Positions 33,357 through 41,185 are shown, numbered from the stretch's first letter. The stretch: 49,688 nt of DNA from an uncultured Collinsella sp. (GCA_958405195.1 CATYDM010000014.1:1-49688); one strand, 5' to 3'. Notes: generated by a model not told the origin, from the sequence alone. Program-made: numbers and translations.

Positions 33357-34460
33357 ATGGCAGACGTCGACAACAGGAACCGTAACCGCAGGTCCAACCG
33401 AACGGGTCAGCCCAATCCCAAGCGCGAGGCGCGTGCCAAGGCCGCCGCGTGCCATGTGGCGGCTATGTCCGAGGCCTGCGCCAAGGACATCGAGCGTTCG
33501 CTTGCCGGCGTGTGCGAGTTCGATGGTATGCCTGCTGGTTTTGTCGCGGCGATGAAGGTCAAGGTTCAGAGTGCTGTGGCCGCCGAAGAACAGGTTGCCG
33601 AGGACGTCGAGGGCGCGGAGGCTGCCGAGACCGAGACAGCGCCCGAGACCGTCGAGGAAATCGACGAAGCTGAGTCCGCGCCTGCAGAGGAGCCCGCTCC
33701 GGTCCTGCCCGAGGTTACCGTGCTCGACGCCTCTGCCACGCAGGCCATTCTGGATAACGGCCGAGGCTACGCGCAATTCTGCGACATGGCCGTGCTCGCC
33801 TTTGCCTCGTTCACCAACCCGGGCGGCGGCTACATCCAGGGCTATCTGGGTCAGGAGGCCACGCTCTGTGCCGATTCGTACCTGTACAACGTGCTCGATA
33901 AACAGCGCAAATGGTACGGCGAGAACCGTCGCCGCAACATCAACTGCGAGCTTTACCGCAACCGTGCGCTGGTGGTGCCTGCGGTGCGCTTCGACCGCAA
34001 CCACGTGCATGCGTATGCCGACGTGATCGTGGCCGCCGCGCCCAACGCCAAGCGCGCTCGCCAGGAGTATCGCGTGGGTGACGATGCCCTGCTGGACGCC
34101 CTGCGCGATCGCATCCGCTTTGTGCTTGCCATCTGCGACGAGCTGGGTCGCGAGAAGCTCGTGCTGGGCGCTTGGGGCTGCGACAACAACGGCTTTGACG
34201 CCGAGGCTGTGGCCGAGCTCTTCCGCAAGGAGCTCGCATCGGGCGACTTTAAGGTCAAGCAGGTCTTTTTTGCCGTGCCCTCTACGCGCTGGGACGAAGA
34301 TTTTGCCAAGTTCGAGCACGTGCTGGCAAACTTCCCCGAGCGCAACGAGGAGTCCTATGCCCAGGTTGCCGCTCGCGCTGCGGCTGCCCGCGCCGCCGAG
34401 CAGGCCCAGGCTGCCGCCGAGGACGATGAAGACGATGACGATTGGCGCAAGTACCTGTAA
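33357..34460 (+). CDS. PARG-like macrodomain protein (TIGR02452/DUF2263) with altered active site
   Basis: A 367-residue protein whose central and C-terminal part (about 120-345) matches bacterial-type poly(ADP-ribose) glycohydrolase (TIGR02452, macrodomain fold). Hallmarks are FTNPGGGYIQGYLGQEATLC (GGG at 156-158), NRALVVPAVRF, YADVIVAAAPN and LVLGAWGCDNNGFDAEAVAELF. The family's catalytic loop is GGG-X(6-8)-QEE; here it reads Gln166-Glu167-Ala168, so the usual second, catalytic glutamate is alanine. An N-terminal basic region (1-45) and an acidic Glu/Ala-rich linker (about 75-115) are extra, and the tail is acidic (DDEDDDDWRKYL). It could be an ADP-ribose reader rather than a hydrolase. ATG 33357 follows GAAAGGTGG. 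Confidence 0.82.
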   Translation: MADVDNRNRNRRSNRTGQPNPKREARAKAAACHVAAMSEACAKDIERSLAGVCEFDGMPAGFVAAMKVKVQSAVAAEEQVAEDVEGAEAAETETAPETVEEIDEAESAPAEEPAPVLPEVTVLDASATQAILDNGRGYAQFCDMAVLAFASFTNPGGGYIQGYLGQEATLCADSYLYNVLDKQRKWYGENRRRNINCELYRNRALVVPAVRFDRNHVHAYADVIVAAAPNAKRARQEYRVGDDALLDALRDRIRFVLAICDELGREKLVLGAWGCDNNGFDAEAVAELFRKELASGDFKVKQVFFAVPSTRWDEDFAKFEHVLANFPERNEESYAQVAARAAAARAAEQAQAAAEDDEDDDDWRKYL

Positions 34461-34489
34461 TCGGTATGTGCTGACAGATAGGTCGATCC

Positions 34490-34525
34490 GGCGGGAGAGA
34501 CTGCTCCCGCCGACTTTTTCTTTTT
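34490..34525 (+). terminator. Intrinsic terminator after the PARG-like gene
   Basis: GGCGGGAG and CTCCCGCC (8 bp, 6-nt loop) followed by GAC and two T-runs (TTTTTCTTTTT). It lies 29 nt after the stop. Confidence 0.9.
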
Positions 34526-34544
34526 ACTAGAGGAAGGGCTTACG

Positions 34545-35204
34545 ATGAAAAACGTTCTGTGCTTTGGCGACAGCAATACCTACGGCTATGATCCGGCGGG
34601 CATGCGCGACGGCACCGCGGTACGCTATACGCACGATGTGCGCTGGTGCGGCGTGGCCCAGCGCGACCTGGGCGAGGGCTGGCACGTGATTGAGGAAGGC
34701 CTCAACGGCCGCACGACGGTACGCGACGACATGTGCCATCTGGACACTAATCTCAACGGCATCCGCGCGTTGCCGATGCTGCTCGAGGCTCATAAGCCGC
34801 TGGATGCGATCGTGATTATGCTGGGCACCAACGACTGCAAGACGGTCTTTAGCGTGGGGGCCGCCGATATCGCTGACGGTGCCATGGCGCTGATTCGCAC
34901 CGTCCGCGCGTTTCCCTGGACCGAAGCCGCGCCCTGCCCGCGTATTCTGCTGATGGCGCCTATCAAGATTAAACCGCAGATCGCCGATGTGTACATGACC
35001 GACTTTGACGAGCGCTCCGTCGAGGCCTCGGAGCATTTTGCCGAATACTATGCGTATGCTGCTAAACAGTTTGGCTGCGACTTTTTGAATGCCGCTGATT
35101 TTGCCGAGCCGGGCGATATCGATTATCTGCACATGATGCCCGAAAGCCACGAGAGCCTGGGCCATGCCGTGGCAGCCAAGCTCCAAGAGATGCTTGGTGA
35201 GTAG
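34545..35204 (+). CDS. SGNH/GDSL-family hydrolase (arylesterase-like)
   Basis: A 219-residue SGNH hydrolase. Block I is VLCFGDSNTYGY with nucleophile Ser10. The glycine/asparagine blocks appear as GLNGRTT and IVIMLGTNDCK. Block V is Asp193-x-x-His196 (DYLH), followed ten residues later by LG, the same spacing as in the arylesterase/acyltransferase of Mycobacterium smegmatis. All four catalytic-oxyanion elements are therefore present. There is no signal peptide, so it acts in the cytosol on an unknown ester or acyl substrate. ATG 34545 follows GAGGAAGGG. The gene stands alone between a terminator and the palindrome array. Confidence 0.9.
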   Translation: MKNVLCFGDSNTYGYDPAGMRDGTAVRYTHDVRWCGVAQRDLGEGWHVIEEGLNGRTTVRDDMCHLDTNLNGIRALPMLLEAHKPLDAIVIMLGTNDCKTVFSVGAADIADGAMALIRTVRAFPWTEAAPCPRILLMAPIKIKPQIADVYMTDFDERSVEASEHFAEYYAYAAKQFGCDFLNAADFAEPGDIDYLHMMPESHESLGHAVAAKLQEMLGE

Positions 35205-35263
35205 CGCGACCCAAAGCAGTACAGAAGTTCCCCTTGCGACGGCTTGTTTCGTTGGTTTGTTTT

Positions 35264-35476
35264 GATCTGTAACAGTTGTAAGGCCGAAAACGGGCTAGAT
35301 GTTACAGATTGAGATTATTTAGGTCGATATCGGTCGTTTGTCTCGATCTGTAACATCTAGGGTCGATTTCGCCGAGTTGCTGTTACAGATTGAGATTATC
35401 GTTTCAGCGGAATTTGAATGTCTCGATTTGTAACAGGTGGGCCGAAAAATGGACTCTAACTGTTACAGATCGAGAT
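35264..35476. repeat. Array of three palindromic units, about 80-bp period
   Basis: Three units share the arms ATCTGTAACA and TGTTACAGAT: arms 35265-35274/35300-35309, 35346-35355/35381-35390, and 35426-35435/35461-35470 (ATTTGTAACA in the last). All three loops are exactly 25 nt. Units 2 and 3 extend outward with TCTCG/CGAGA-type pairing. The loops of units 1 and 3 carry GGCCGAAAA, while the loop of unit 2 carries the related GGCGAAAT in reverse orientation, so orientation alternates. The period is 81 and 80 nt. No coding frame is evident in this 330-nt gap. Confidence 0.85.
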
Positions 35477-35485
35477 GTTTGTGGG

Positions 35486-35524
35486 AACCACCGCAAGGGT
35501 GCCTGTCCCCTTTGCGGTGGTTTT
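35486..35524. terminator. Bidirectional terminator between SGNH gene and thiD
   Basis: AACCACCGCAA and TTGCGGTGGTT form an 11-bp stem with a 15-nt loop. T residues follow on the plus strand (TTTT at 35521), with fewer on the opposite strand. It lies between convergent genes, 13 nt from the thiD stop. Confidence 0.75.
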
Positions 35525-35536
35525 GGACTGCGAATC

Positions 35537-36367
35537 TTAATATTGCCACATGTGGTTGACAGGGCCGGAGCCTTTGCCCATGTTCAGGCCGGCGGCCAGA
35601 GCGCCGGTTAGGTAGGCCTTGCCGGCGTTGACGGCGTCGGCAAGATCCATGCCCTGAGCCAGCGCGCAGGCGATGGCGGACGAGAGCGTGCATCCGGTGC
35701 CGTGCGTGTTGTCGGTCTCGATGCGCTTGTGGCGGAACCACGTGGTGAGTGGATCTCCCAGATGGTTGCCCTCGTCATCGAGTGGCGCGGGTTCGGCCAG
35801 TACATCGTTGGCCTCGTTGACAAGATGCCCACCCTTAACGAGGGATGCGCAACCAAAGCGGCGGGTGAGGAGCATGGCAGCATTTTGCTGCGTGCACTCG
35901 GAGTCGACCTCATAGTCGAGCAGTGCCATGGCCTCGGGAATATTGGGCGTGATAACCGTCGCTAGCGGGAACAGGCGGCGGGTGAGCGCCTCGGCGGCAT
36001 CTTCGGCAATCAGCCGCGCGCCCGAGGTGGCGACCATGACGGGGTCGACGACCACGTTCGTTGCGTTCCAGGCGCTCAAGCGGTCGGCGATGACTTCGAT
36101 AATCTCGACAGAAGAAACCATGCCGATCTTGACGGCGCTGGGGCGGATATCGTCAAAAACGGCGTCAATTTGCGCGGCTACGATATCTGGCGAGATATCC
36201 TGCACGGCGGTAACGCCCAGGGTGTTTTGCGCTGTGATGGCGGTGATGGCCGTCTCGGCATACAGGCGGTGCGCCGTGATGGTCTTGATGTCGGCCTGAA
36301 TGCCGGCGCCACCGCTGGAATCGGATCCCGCGATGGACAGGACGGCAGGTACCTTACTACGATCCAT
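35537..36367 (-). CDS. thiD: Hydroxymethylpyrimidine (phosphate) kinase
   Basis: ThiD, 276 residues, phosphorylates 4-amino-5-hydroxymethyl-2-methylpyrimidine (and its phosphate) to the pyrophosphate for thiamin synthesis. It is a ribokinase-fold enzyme. Substrate-binding SIAGSDSSGGAGIQADIKT sits at the N-terminus. The family segments VVDPVMVATSGARLI and VITPNIPEAMAL are present, and the anion-hole/catalytic motif is NTHGTGCTLSSAIAC. The start at 36367 is preceded by AGGGAG on the minus strand, with a TATAAT-like -10 at 36419-36414. It lies downstream of thiC on the same strand, separated by 182 nt with a hairpin, so it may be transcribed independently as well as with thiC. Confidence 0.95.
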   Translation of the reverse strand: MDRSKVPAVLSIAGSDSSGGAGIQADIKTITAHRLYAETAITAITAQNTLGVTAVQDISPDIVAAQIDAVFDDIRPSAVKIGMVSSVEIIEVIADRLSAWNATNVVVDPVMVATSGARLIAEDAAEALTRRLFPLATVITPNIPEAMALLDYEVDSECTQQNAAMLLTRRFGCASLVKGGHLVNEANDVLAEPAPLDDEGNHLGDPLTTWFRHKRIETDNTHGTGCTLSSAIACALAQGMDLADAVNAGKAYLTGALAAGLNMGKGSGPVNHMWQY

Positions 36368-36424
36368 GTTCGCTCCCTTGTTCGGTCGGAATCAAATGGG
36401 TCTTTAAGCCAGCATTATAAAGAT

Positions 36425-36454
36425 GCCCGGGCCGACTCTATGCCGAACCCGGGC
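36425..36454 (-). terminator. Candidate hairpin between thiC and thiD
   Basis: GCCCGGG and CCCGGGC pair across a 16-nt loop. On the minus strand CATCTTT follows, giving a weak terminator for the thiC transcript 96 nt past its stop. Confidence 0.4.
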
Positions 36455-36549
36455 GGGCGATGCAATCTCTACGCAAGTGTAAGTAAATGTTCACAAGTCA
36501 ACAATTGACAGGCACCAGCTCGCCGCCAGAAGCGGCCGCGGCGACAGGG

Positions 36550-37884
36550 TTAGTCCTCCATGCCGAGGTCGATCGTGGTGCCCTCGAAGATCTTGTTGAC
36601 GGTGCGGACGGCGCACATCTTGCCACACATGGTGCAAGTGCCCTCGGTGGCGGCGGGGGACTCCTCGTAGCGCTTCTTGCCCGTAACCGGGTCGAGCGCG
36701 CACTTCCACATGGCGTCCCAGTCGAGCTTGCGGCGTGCCTGGCCCATCTTGTCGTCCATGTCGCGGGCGTGGGGCACCTTTTTGGCGATGTCGGCGGCGT
36801 GTGCGGCAATCTTGGTGGCCATGAGGCCGTCGAGCACGTCCTGGGCGTTGGGCAGGCACAAGTGCTCGGCCGGCGTCACGTAGCACAGGAAGTCGGCGCC
36901 GGAGCTGGCGGAGATAGCGCCGCCGATGGCAGCGGTGATGTGGTCGTAGCCCACGCCGATATCGGTCACCAGCGGCCCGAGCACATAGAACGGGGCGTTG
37001 TGGCACAGGCGCTTCTGCAGTTTCATGTTGGCGGCGATCTCGTCGAGCGCCATGTGGCCCGGACCCTCGACCATAACCTGGACGCCGGCGGCCCATGCGC
37101 GCTTGCACAGCTTGCCCAGCTCGATCATCTCGGCGGTCTCGGTGGCGTCGTTGGAGTCGTAGAGGCAGCCCGGGCGACAGGAGTCGCCGAGCGAAATCGT
37201 CACGTCGTACTCGTGGCAGATTTCGAGCAGCTCGTCGTAGAACTCATAGAACGGGTTCTCGTTACCGGTGACCTCCATCCAGCCAAACAGCAGCGAGCCG
37301 CCGCGGCTCACGATGTTCATGAGGCGGCCGGTCTCCTTAAAGGTCTTTGTGACCGACTTGTTGATGCCGCAGTGGATGGTCATAAAGTCCACGCCGTCCT
37401 CGGCGTGCGCGCGCACGACCTCGAACAGGTCGTCCTTGGTAAGCTTGACCAGCGGCTTTTCCATGTAGCCGATGGCGTCGTACATGGGGACGGTACCTAC
37501 CATGAGCGGCGTCTCGTCGATGAGCTGCTGGCGGAACTGGCGCGTCTTGCCCGAGTTGGAGAGGTCCATGATGGCGTCGGCGCCAAAGTCCTCGGCGATC
37601 TTGACCTTCTTCCATTCCTCGGCGGCATCGGCCTTGTCGCCCGAGATGCCCAAGTTCACGTTGACCTTGGTGGACAGGCCCTCACCGACGCCAAAGGCAC
37701 GCATGCCTTTTTTGATGTGCACGATGTTGGCGGGAATGGCGATGCGGCCGTCGGCCACGCGCTCGCGGATGTACTCGGGGTCGCGATGCTCGCGCTCGGC
37801 GACCTCCTTCATCTGCGGTGTGATCTGCCCGGCGCGGGCGAAGTCGATTTGCGTGACGAGCTTGGGCTCGGTCTGTGTGCTCAT
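36550..37884 (-). CDS. thiC: Phosphomethylpyrimidine synthase (ThiC)
   Basis: ThiC, 444 residues, a radical-SAM-type enzyme that rearranges aminoimidazole ribotide into the thiamin pyrimidine HMP-P. It is the short form without the N-terminal extra domain of the E. coli enzyme. Conserved core segments include FGADAIMDLSNSGKT, IHCGINKSV, RGGSLLFGWM, SLGDSCRPGCLYDSND, MVEGPGHM and GISASSGAD-like AISASSGADFLCYVTPAEHL. The C-terminal iron-sulfur motif reads CTMCGKMC, that is Cys-x2-Cys-x3-Cys. I start it at 37884 (MSTQTEPK); a longer frame from 37908 lies inside the riboswitch. The ribosome site GGGAG forms part of the aptamer's last helix. Confidence 0.95.
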   Translation of the reverse strand: MSTQTEPKLVTQIDFARAGQITPQMKEVAEREHRDPEYIRERVADGRIAIPANIVHIKKGMRAFGVGEGLSTKVNVNLGISGDKADAAEEWKKVKIAEDFGADAIMDLSNSGKTRQFRQQLIDETPLMVGTVPMYDAIGYMEKPLVKLTKDDLFEVVRAHAEDGVDFMTIHCGINKSVTKTFKETGRLMNIVSRGGSLLFGWMEVTGNENPFYEFYDELLEICHEYDVTISLGDSCRPGCLYDSNDATETAEMIELGKLCKRAWAAGVQVMVEGPGHMALDEIAANMKLQKRLCHNAPFYVLGPLVTDIGVGYDHITAAIGGAISASSGADFLCYVTPAEHLCLPNAQDVLDGLMATKIAAHAADIAKKVPHARDMDDKMGQARRKLDWDAMWKCALDPVTGKKRYEESPAATEGTCTMCGKMCAVRTVNKIFEGTTIDLGMED

Positions 37885-37890
37885 TGGCAC

Positions 37891-37984
37891 GGCTCCCTTC
37901 GTTGGCATTACCCATATCAGGTTTGCGGGTCAGGGCGGGCGCGCCCAATCTCAGCCTGCCGTCTTGTCCTGCAAGCCCCCCGTT
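37891..37984 (-). promoter_or_regulatory. TPP riboswitch controlling thiC
   Basis: Read on the minus strand, this leader contains the THI-box elements in order: GGGGGGCTTGC, GGCTGAGA, the P3 stem region, AACCTGATATGGGTAATGCC and CGAAGGGAG. These match the thiamin pyrophosphate aptamer consensus. The final GAAGGGAG is also the thiC ribosome site, 7-10 nt before the start, so TPP binding should block translation initiation directly. A TATACT-like -10 is seen upstream in the 70-nt divergent promoter region shared with the gene at 38056. Confidence 0.93.
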
Positions 37985-38055
37985 TATGTAATGGGCTCAA
38001 GTATAGCTCGAATGGGTACGATTGGCCTAACGAGCGTGCCTGTGGGGAGGCGTAC

Positions 38056-38577
38056 ATGGAAGACAAGCATCTATATCGAGAGACGCAATGGGATGTATCG
38101 GCCGAGGAAAGCCGTGCGCACCATGGCCTTGTCGCGATCGGTTTTGCGGTGCTTGCCGTGCTGGTGATTGCCTTTTGTATCTGGACGTTTGGTGGTCGCG
38201 GCGGCGCTGCATGGGAGTTCGAGGCTGATGATAGCCTACCGATTATGACGGTGAGGAGTACTGGCGGTAATGCCAATACGCTCGCCGTTCCGGGCGATTA
38301 TTGGTACCCGTGCGATGAGTTTGTGCAGTTGCAGCTGAGTGGTGGGTCTATTCCTGGTGAGGAAATCGAACGCGTGACGTATGATGCGACGTTCAAAACG
38401 TTGACGGTGAAGCTCAAAGATCAAGGGGATGTGCCCACGACGATGGATATCGCGCTGACGGAATGGCGCCTGGAGCCCCCGTCGGGTGTTGCGGTGTCCG
38501 AGGTCGAGCACGTCAAGATTGTCTATCAGGACGGTTCGACAAACGGGATTGCAAAGGCCGACGGTCTAGCAGAATAG
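38056..38577 (+). CDS. Uncharacterised single-span membrane protein
   Basis: A 173-residue protein I do not recognise. A polar N-terminus of about 24 residues with HLYRETQWDVSAEESRAHHG is followed by one membrane span (about 25-45, LVAIGFAVLAVLVIAFCIWTF). An extracytoplasmic domain of about 125 residues follows, probably beta-rich (VTYDATFKTLTVKLKDQGDV, MDIALTEWRLEPPSGVAV). There are no catalytic motifs. ATG 38056 has GGGGAGG 5 nt upstream. It is divergent from thiC, with the riboswitch and a short shared promoter region between them; nothing links it to thiamin. The end lies next to the palindromic repeat at 38605. Confidence 0.72.
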   Translation: MEDKHLYRETQWDVSAEESRAHHGLVAIGFAVLAVLVIAFCIWTFGGRGGAAWEFEADDSLPIMTVRSTGGNANTLAVPGDYWYPCDEFVQLQLSGGSIPGEEIERVTYDATFKTLTVKLKDQGDVPTTMDIALTEWRLEPPSGVAVSEVEHVKIVYQDGSTNGIAKADGLAE

Positions 38578-38604
38578 GTGTCGAGCCTAGCAGCCAATTC
38601 ATAA

Positions 38605-38671
38605 AAGTTGCGGTGGAATAGTTCCTGATTGTGCGAAAAAGGCTCAAATAGGAATTATTCCACCGCAAGTT
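38605..38671. repeat. GTTGCGGTG palindromic repeat, copy A
   Basis: Arms 38605-38626 and 38650-38671 pair over 22 positions with one mismatch and one G-T pair; the loop is 23 nt. The arm starts AAGTTGCGGTGGAATA. The same arm occurs at 39541 and, as a half copy, at 70-90. It lies 40 nt from the yaaA stop and 27 nt from the stop of the plus-strand gene. No T-run marks it as a terminator. Confidence 0.85.
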
Positions 38672-38711
38672 ATATAGAGAAGGCTGAGCGGGTCAGTGTT
38701 GGGTGCCGGCT

Positions 38712-39521
38712 CTAGAGCATCTGTTCGTTGATGAACATGAGGGTGCCTAGGTATGAGAGCTCGGGGACGTGGCGATAGCCGATGTTGAATGCGGTAAGTT
38801 CGCTTGCATCCTCGAGCTTGTTTTCTGCCATCCACCGCACCATGGAGCCGCGCGCCTTTTTGCTGGCGGTCGACCGTTGGATGGGCTTCCCGTTGCGGAT
38901 ACCCTCGCCAAAGAGGCACGTGACGGCTGTGGCGTCGCCCGCGAGGTGGGGCAGAACGGCTTTGGCATACTCTACGCTGGCGAGGTTGACGATCGTGGTG
39001 TTTGAACCTGCCGGGGCGATAGCCCGCGCGAGCTTATCGCTCCAAAATGCGTAGAGGTCTCGGGCACCGTCGACGACAAGCTTCGCGCCCATCTCCAGCC
39101 GATACGGTTCGACGGCATGAAAGGGACGAACGCACCCGTAGAGGCCGGAGAGGATCCACAGATGGTCTTGCAGCCATGCGAGCTGCGCGGAATCCATCAC
39201 CTCGGGTGCCATGCTCTGGTATTGAATGCCGTGATAGGACATGGCGGCAGGGGAGAGGTGACGGGCGAGTGCGGGATTGTCGAGATCGCCGCTTTTCAGG
39301 ATGGGCCCGAACTCATGCAGGGTGTTGAGGCAAGGTCCCAGCAGTTTGTCACTCACGTTCCACAGCGCCTGCAGGCCGCCGCTGCCTTCATTCCGCTCGA
39401 TATCTAGCAGTGCGCGGTGGAGGCGAGCCGTCTCGCGCACAAAGGGTGGGATGCCCAGGACTTCAAAAGCATCTTGGGCCGCGCGCATCTGCTTGGCGGG
39501 CGAAATGATGACCTGCAGCAT
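38712..39521 (-). CDS. yaaA: YaaA/UPF0246 peroxide-stress protein
   Basis: A 269-residue YaaA (DUF328/UPF0246) protein. In E. coli YaaA limits free iron and damage during peroxide stress, and it binds DNA. Conserved features are the N-terminal MLQVIISPAKQM, the central NPALARHLSPAAMSYHGIQYQSM, LWILSGLYGCVRPFHAVEPYRLEMG and DLYAFWSDKLARAI. The later SNTTIVNLASVEYAKAV and ARGSMVRWMAENK are also present. The start at 39521 matches the family start, with GGAGAG ahead. The gene is bracketed by two copies of the same palindromic repeat, the nearer one 20 nt upstream of the ATG. It is downstream of the aminopeptidase gene on the same strand. Confidence 0.93.
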   Translation of the reverse strand: MLQVIISPAKQMRAAQDAFEVLGIPPFVRETARLHRALLDIERNEGSGGLQALWNVSDKLLGPCLNTLHEFGPILKSGDLDNPALARHLSPAAMSYHGIQYQSMAPEVMDSAQLAWLQDHLWILSGLYGCVRPFHAVEPYRLEMGAKLVVDGARDLYAFWSDKLARAIAPAGSNTTIVNLASVEYAKAVLPHLAGDATAVTCLFGEGIRNGKPIQRSTASKKARGSMVRWMAENKLEDASELTAFNIGYRHVPELSYLGTLMFINEQML

Positions 39522-39540
39522 GGGCTCTCCTCTGCCAAAA

Positions 39541-39608
39541 AAGTTGCGGTGGAATACGGTCTGTTTTGGCTGTTTATGGGCCAGTTTAGTCCGTATTTCA
39601 CCGCAACT
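39541..39608. repeat. GTTGCGGTG palindromic repeat, copy B
   Basis: Arms 39541-39558 and 39591-39608 pair over 18 positions with one G-T pair. The 31-nt loop holds a further TGGC/GCCA pairing. It begins with the same AAGTTGCGGTGGAATA as copy A. It fills the gap between the aminopeptidase stop (13 nt away) and yaaA, ending 20 nt before the yaaA ATG, so it would lie in the yaaA 5' leader. Confidence 0.85.
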
Positions 39609-39621
39609 GATGAAGGGTTGG

Positions 39622-41019
39622 TTAGGCTCGCTCGATGAAGGCCTTGTAACCGCGATATGCCTCGTAGATGTCGGCCTTGTTGGCGACCTCCCACAGGGCG
39701 TGCATGGACAGGACGGCAACGCCGGAGTCGATGACGTTCATGCCGTACTTGGCCATGATGTAGGCGATGGTGCCGCCGCCACCAGCGTTGACGCGGCCGA
39801 GCTCGCAGGTCTGGAAGTCCACGCCGGCCTCGTCCATGATGTCGCGGACGAGGGCCACATACTCGGCGTCGGCGTCGTTAGAGCCGCCCTTGCCGCGGCT
39901 GCCCGTGTACTTGTTAAAGCACAGGCCGCGACCCATGAAGGCGGCGTTCTTGGTCTCGAACTTGCCGGCATAGCCCGGGTCGAAGCCGGCGGACACGTCG
40001 GAGGAGAGCATACGGCTGCGGGCGAGCGCGCGGCGCAGAGCCAGCGGGCTGTCCTCGCCGGCGAGCATCATGATCTCGGCGACGGTGTTCTCGAAGAAGC
40101 GACTCGTCATGCCGGTGGCACCCACGGAACCGATCTCCTCCTTGTCGACGATGAGCGTGATGCTCGTGCGCTCCACGTTGGCGACGTCGATCTGGGCGAG
40201 CATGGAGGGGTAGGCACAGACGCGGTCGTCGTGGCCATAGCCCAAAATCATGGAGCGGTCGAGGCCCATGTCGCGGGCGGGGCCGGCGGGCACGACCTCG
40301 ATCTCGGCGGAGAGGAAGTCCTCCTCCTCGACGTCGTACTGCTCCTTAAGGATGTCCAGGAACATTTGCTTGACGGGCTCCTTGGGGGCGTCCTTGTCGT
40401 CCTCATCGAACTTGACGGGACGGCCGCCCACGATCACGTCGAGGATCTCGGCGTCGACGGCGTCCTTGGCAGGCTTAGACATCTGCTCGCTCGAGAGATG
40501 GATCAGCAGGTCGGAGATGGTAAAGACCGGGTCGTCGGCCTTGTCGCCGATATTGATGTCGACGGTGGTACCGTCCTTTTTGCAGATGACGCCCACGAGT
40601 GCGAGCGGGGAGGCCACCCAGTGGTAGCTCTTGACGCCGCCGTAGTAGTGCGTGTCGAGATAAGCCATGTCGCCGGCCTCGAAGGCGGGGTTCTGCTTAA
40701 GGTCTAGGCGCGGCGAGTCCACGTGGGCGCCCAGGATGTTAAAGCCCTGCTCGAGCGGGGCGGTGCCCAGGTTGACGAGCATGAGGTCCTTGCCGTGATT
40801 GGCGGCGTACACCTTGTCGCCTGCCTTGAGCTCGCGGCCTTCGGCGATCACGGTCTCCAGGTCGACGTATCCCGCCTCCTCGGCCATCTTGATGCCGGTC
40901 TTGACGCACAGGCGCTCGGTCTTGTTTTCGCTCAAAAACTGCTTATAGCCGCGGCAAAGCTCCTCGAGCTCCTCGACTTGCTGTGGCGTGTACTTTTTCC
41001 ATGCGCAGGGACGCTCCAT
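39622..41019 (-). CDS. M18-family aminopeptidase
   Basis: A 465-residue M18 metallo-aminopeptidase (aspartyl-aminopeptidase-like), a cytosolic di-zinc enzyme that removes N-terminal, often acidic, residues. Metal ligands appear in the standard order: His in GAHVDSPRLDL, the bridging Asp later, Glu-Glu in VDKEEIGSVGATG, Asp in SSDVSAGFDP and the terminal His in LSMHALWEVA. The FxHxDTHYYGGVKSYHW-like segment LDTHYYGGVKSYHW is typical. The start at 41019 is chosen from AAGGAG 9 nt upstream; a frame extending 45 codons further has no good start site. It begins divergently from polA, about 165 nt away. Confidence 0.92.
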   Translation of the reverse strand: MERPCAWKKYTPQQVEELEELCRGYKQFLSENKTERLCVKTGIKMAEEAGYVDLETVIAEGRELKAGDKVYAANHGKDLMLVNLGTAPLEQGFNILGAHVDSPRLDLKQNPAFEAGDMAYLDTHYYGGVKSYHWVASPLALVGVICKKDGTTVDINIGDKADDPVFTISDLLIHLSSEQMSKPAKDAVDAEILDVIVGGRPVKFDEDDKDAPKEPVKQMFLDILKEQYDVEEEDFLSAEIEVVPAGPARDMGLDRSMILGYGHDDRVCAYPSMLAQIDVANVERTSITLIVDKEEIGSVGATGMTSRFFENTVAEIMMLAGEDSPLALRRALARSRMLSSDVSAGFDPGYAGKFETKNAAFMGRGLCFNKYTGSRGKGGSNDADAEYVALVRDIMDEAGVDFQTCELGRVNAGGGGTIAYIMAKYGMNVIDSGVAVLSMHALWEVANKADIYEAYRGYKAFIERA

Positions 41020-41185
41020 GACGCAGGCTCCTTTCGGATCGATCGTGCTGGTTGATGTACCGTGAGCCATCGTATCACGCGCGGGCTCACGGTGGCGGGG
41101 GAGCTTGATGTGAGGTGGCCGCGGGGCGGGGAGCGTGTAAACTGGAGTGAGCAAACCGTGCCCAGCCTAAAGCGAGGTATTCAAT

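Noticed and set aside
35264..35476. CRISPR array
   Set aside because: The repeats are long-spaced palindromes with conserved, alternately oriented loops rather than short direct repeats with unique spacers, and no cas gene is near.
36487..38577. A 696-codon plus-strand frame crossing the thiC locus
   Set aside because: It is antisense to thiC and the riboswitch; only the last 173 codons, from ATG 38056 with its own ribosome site, look like a real gene.
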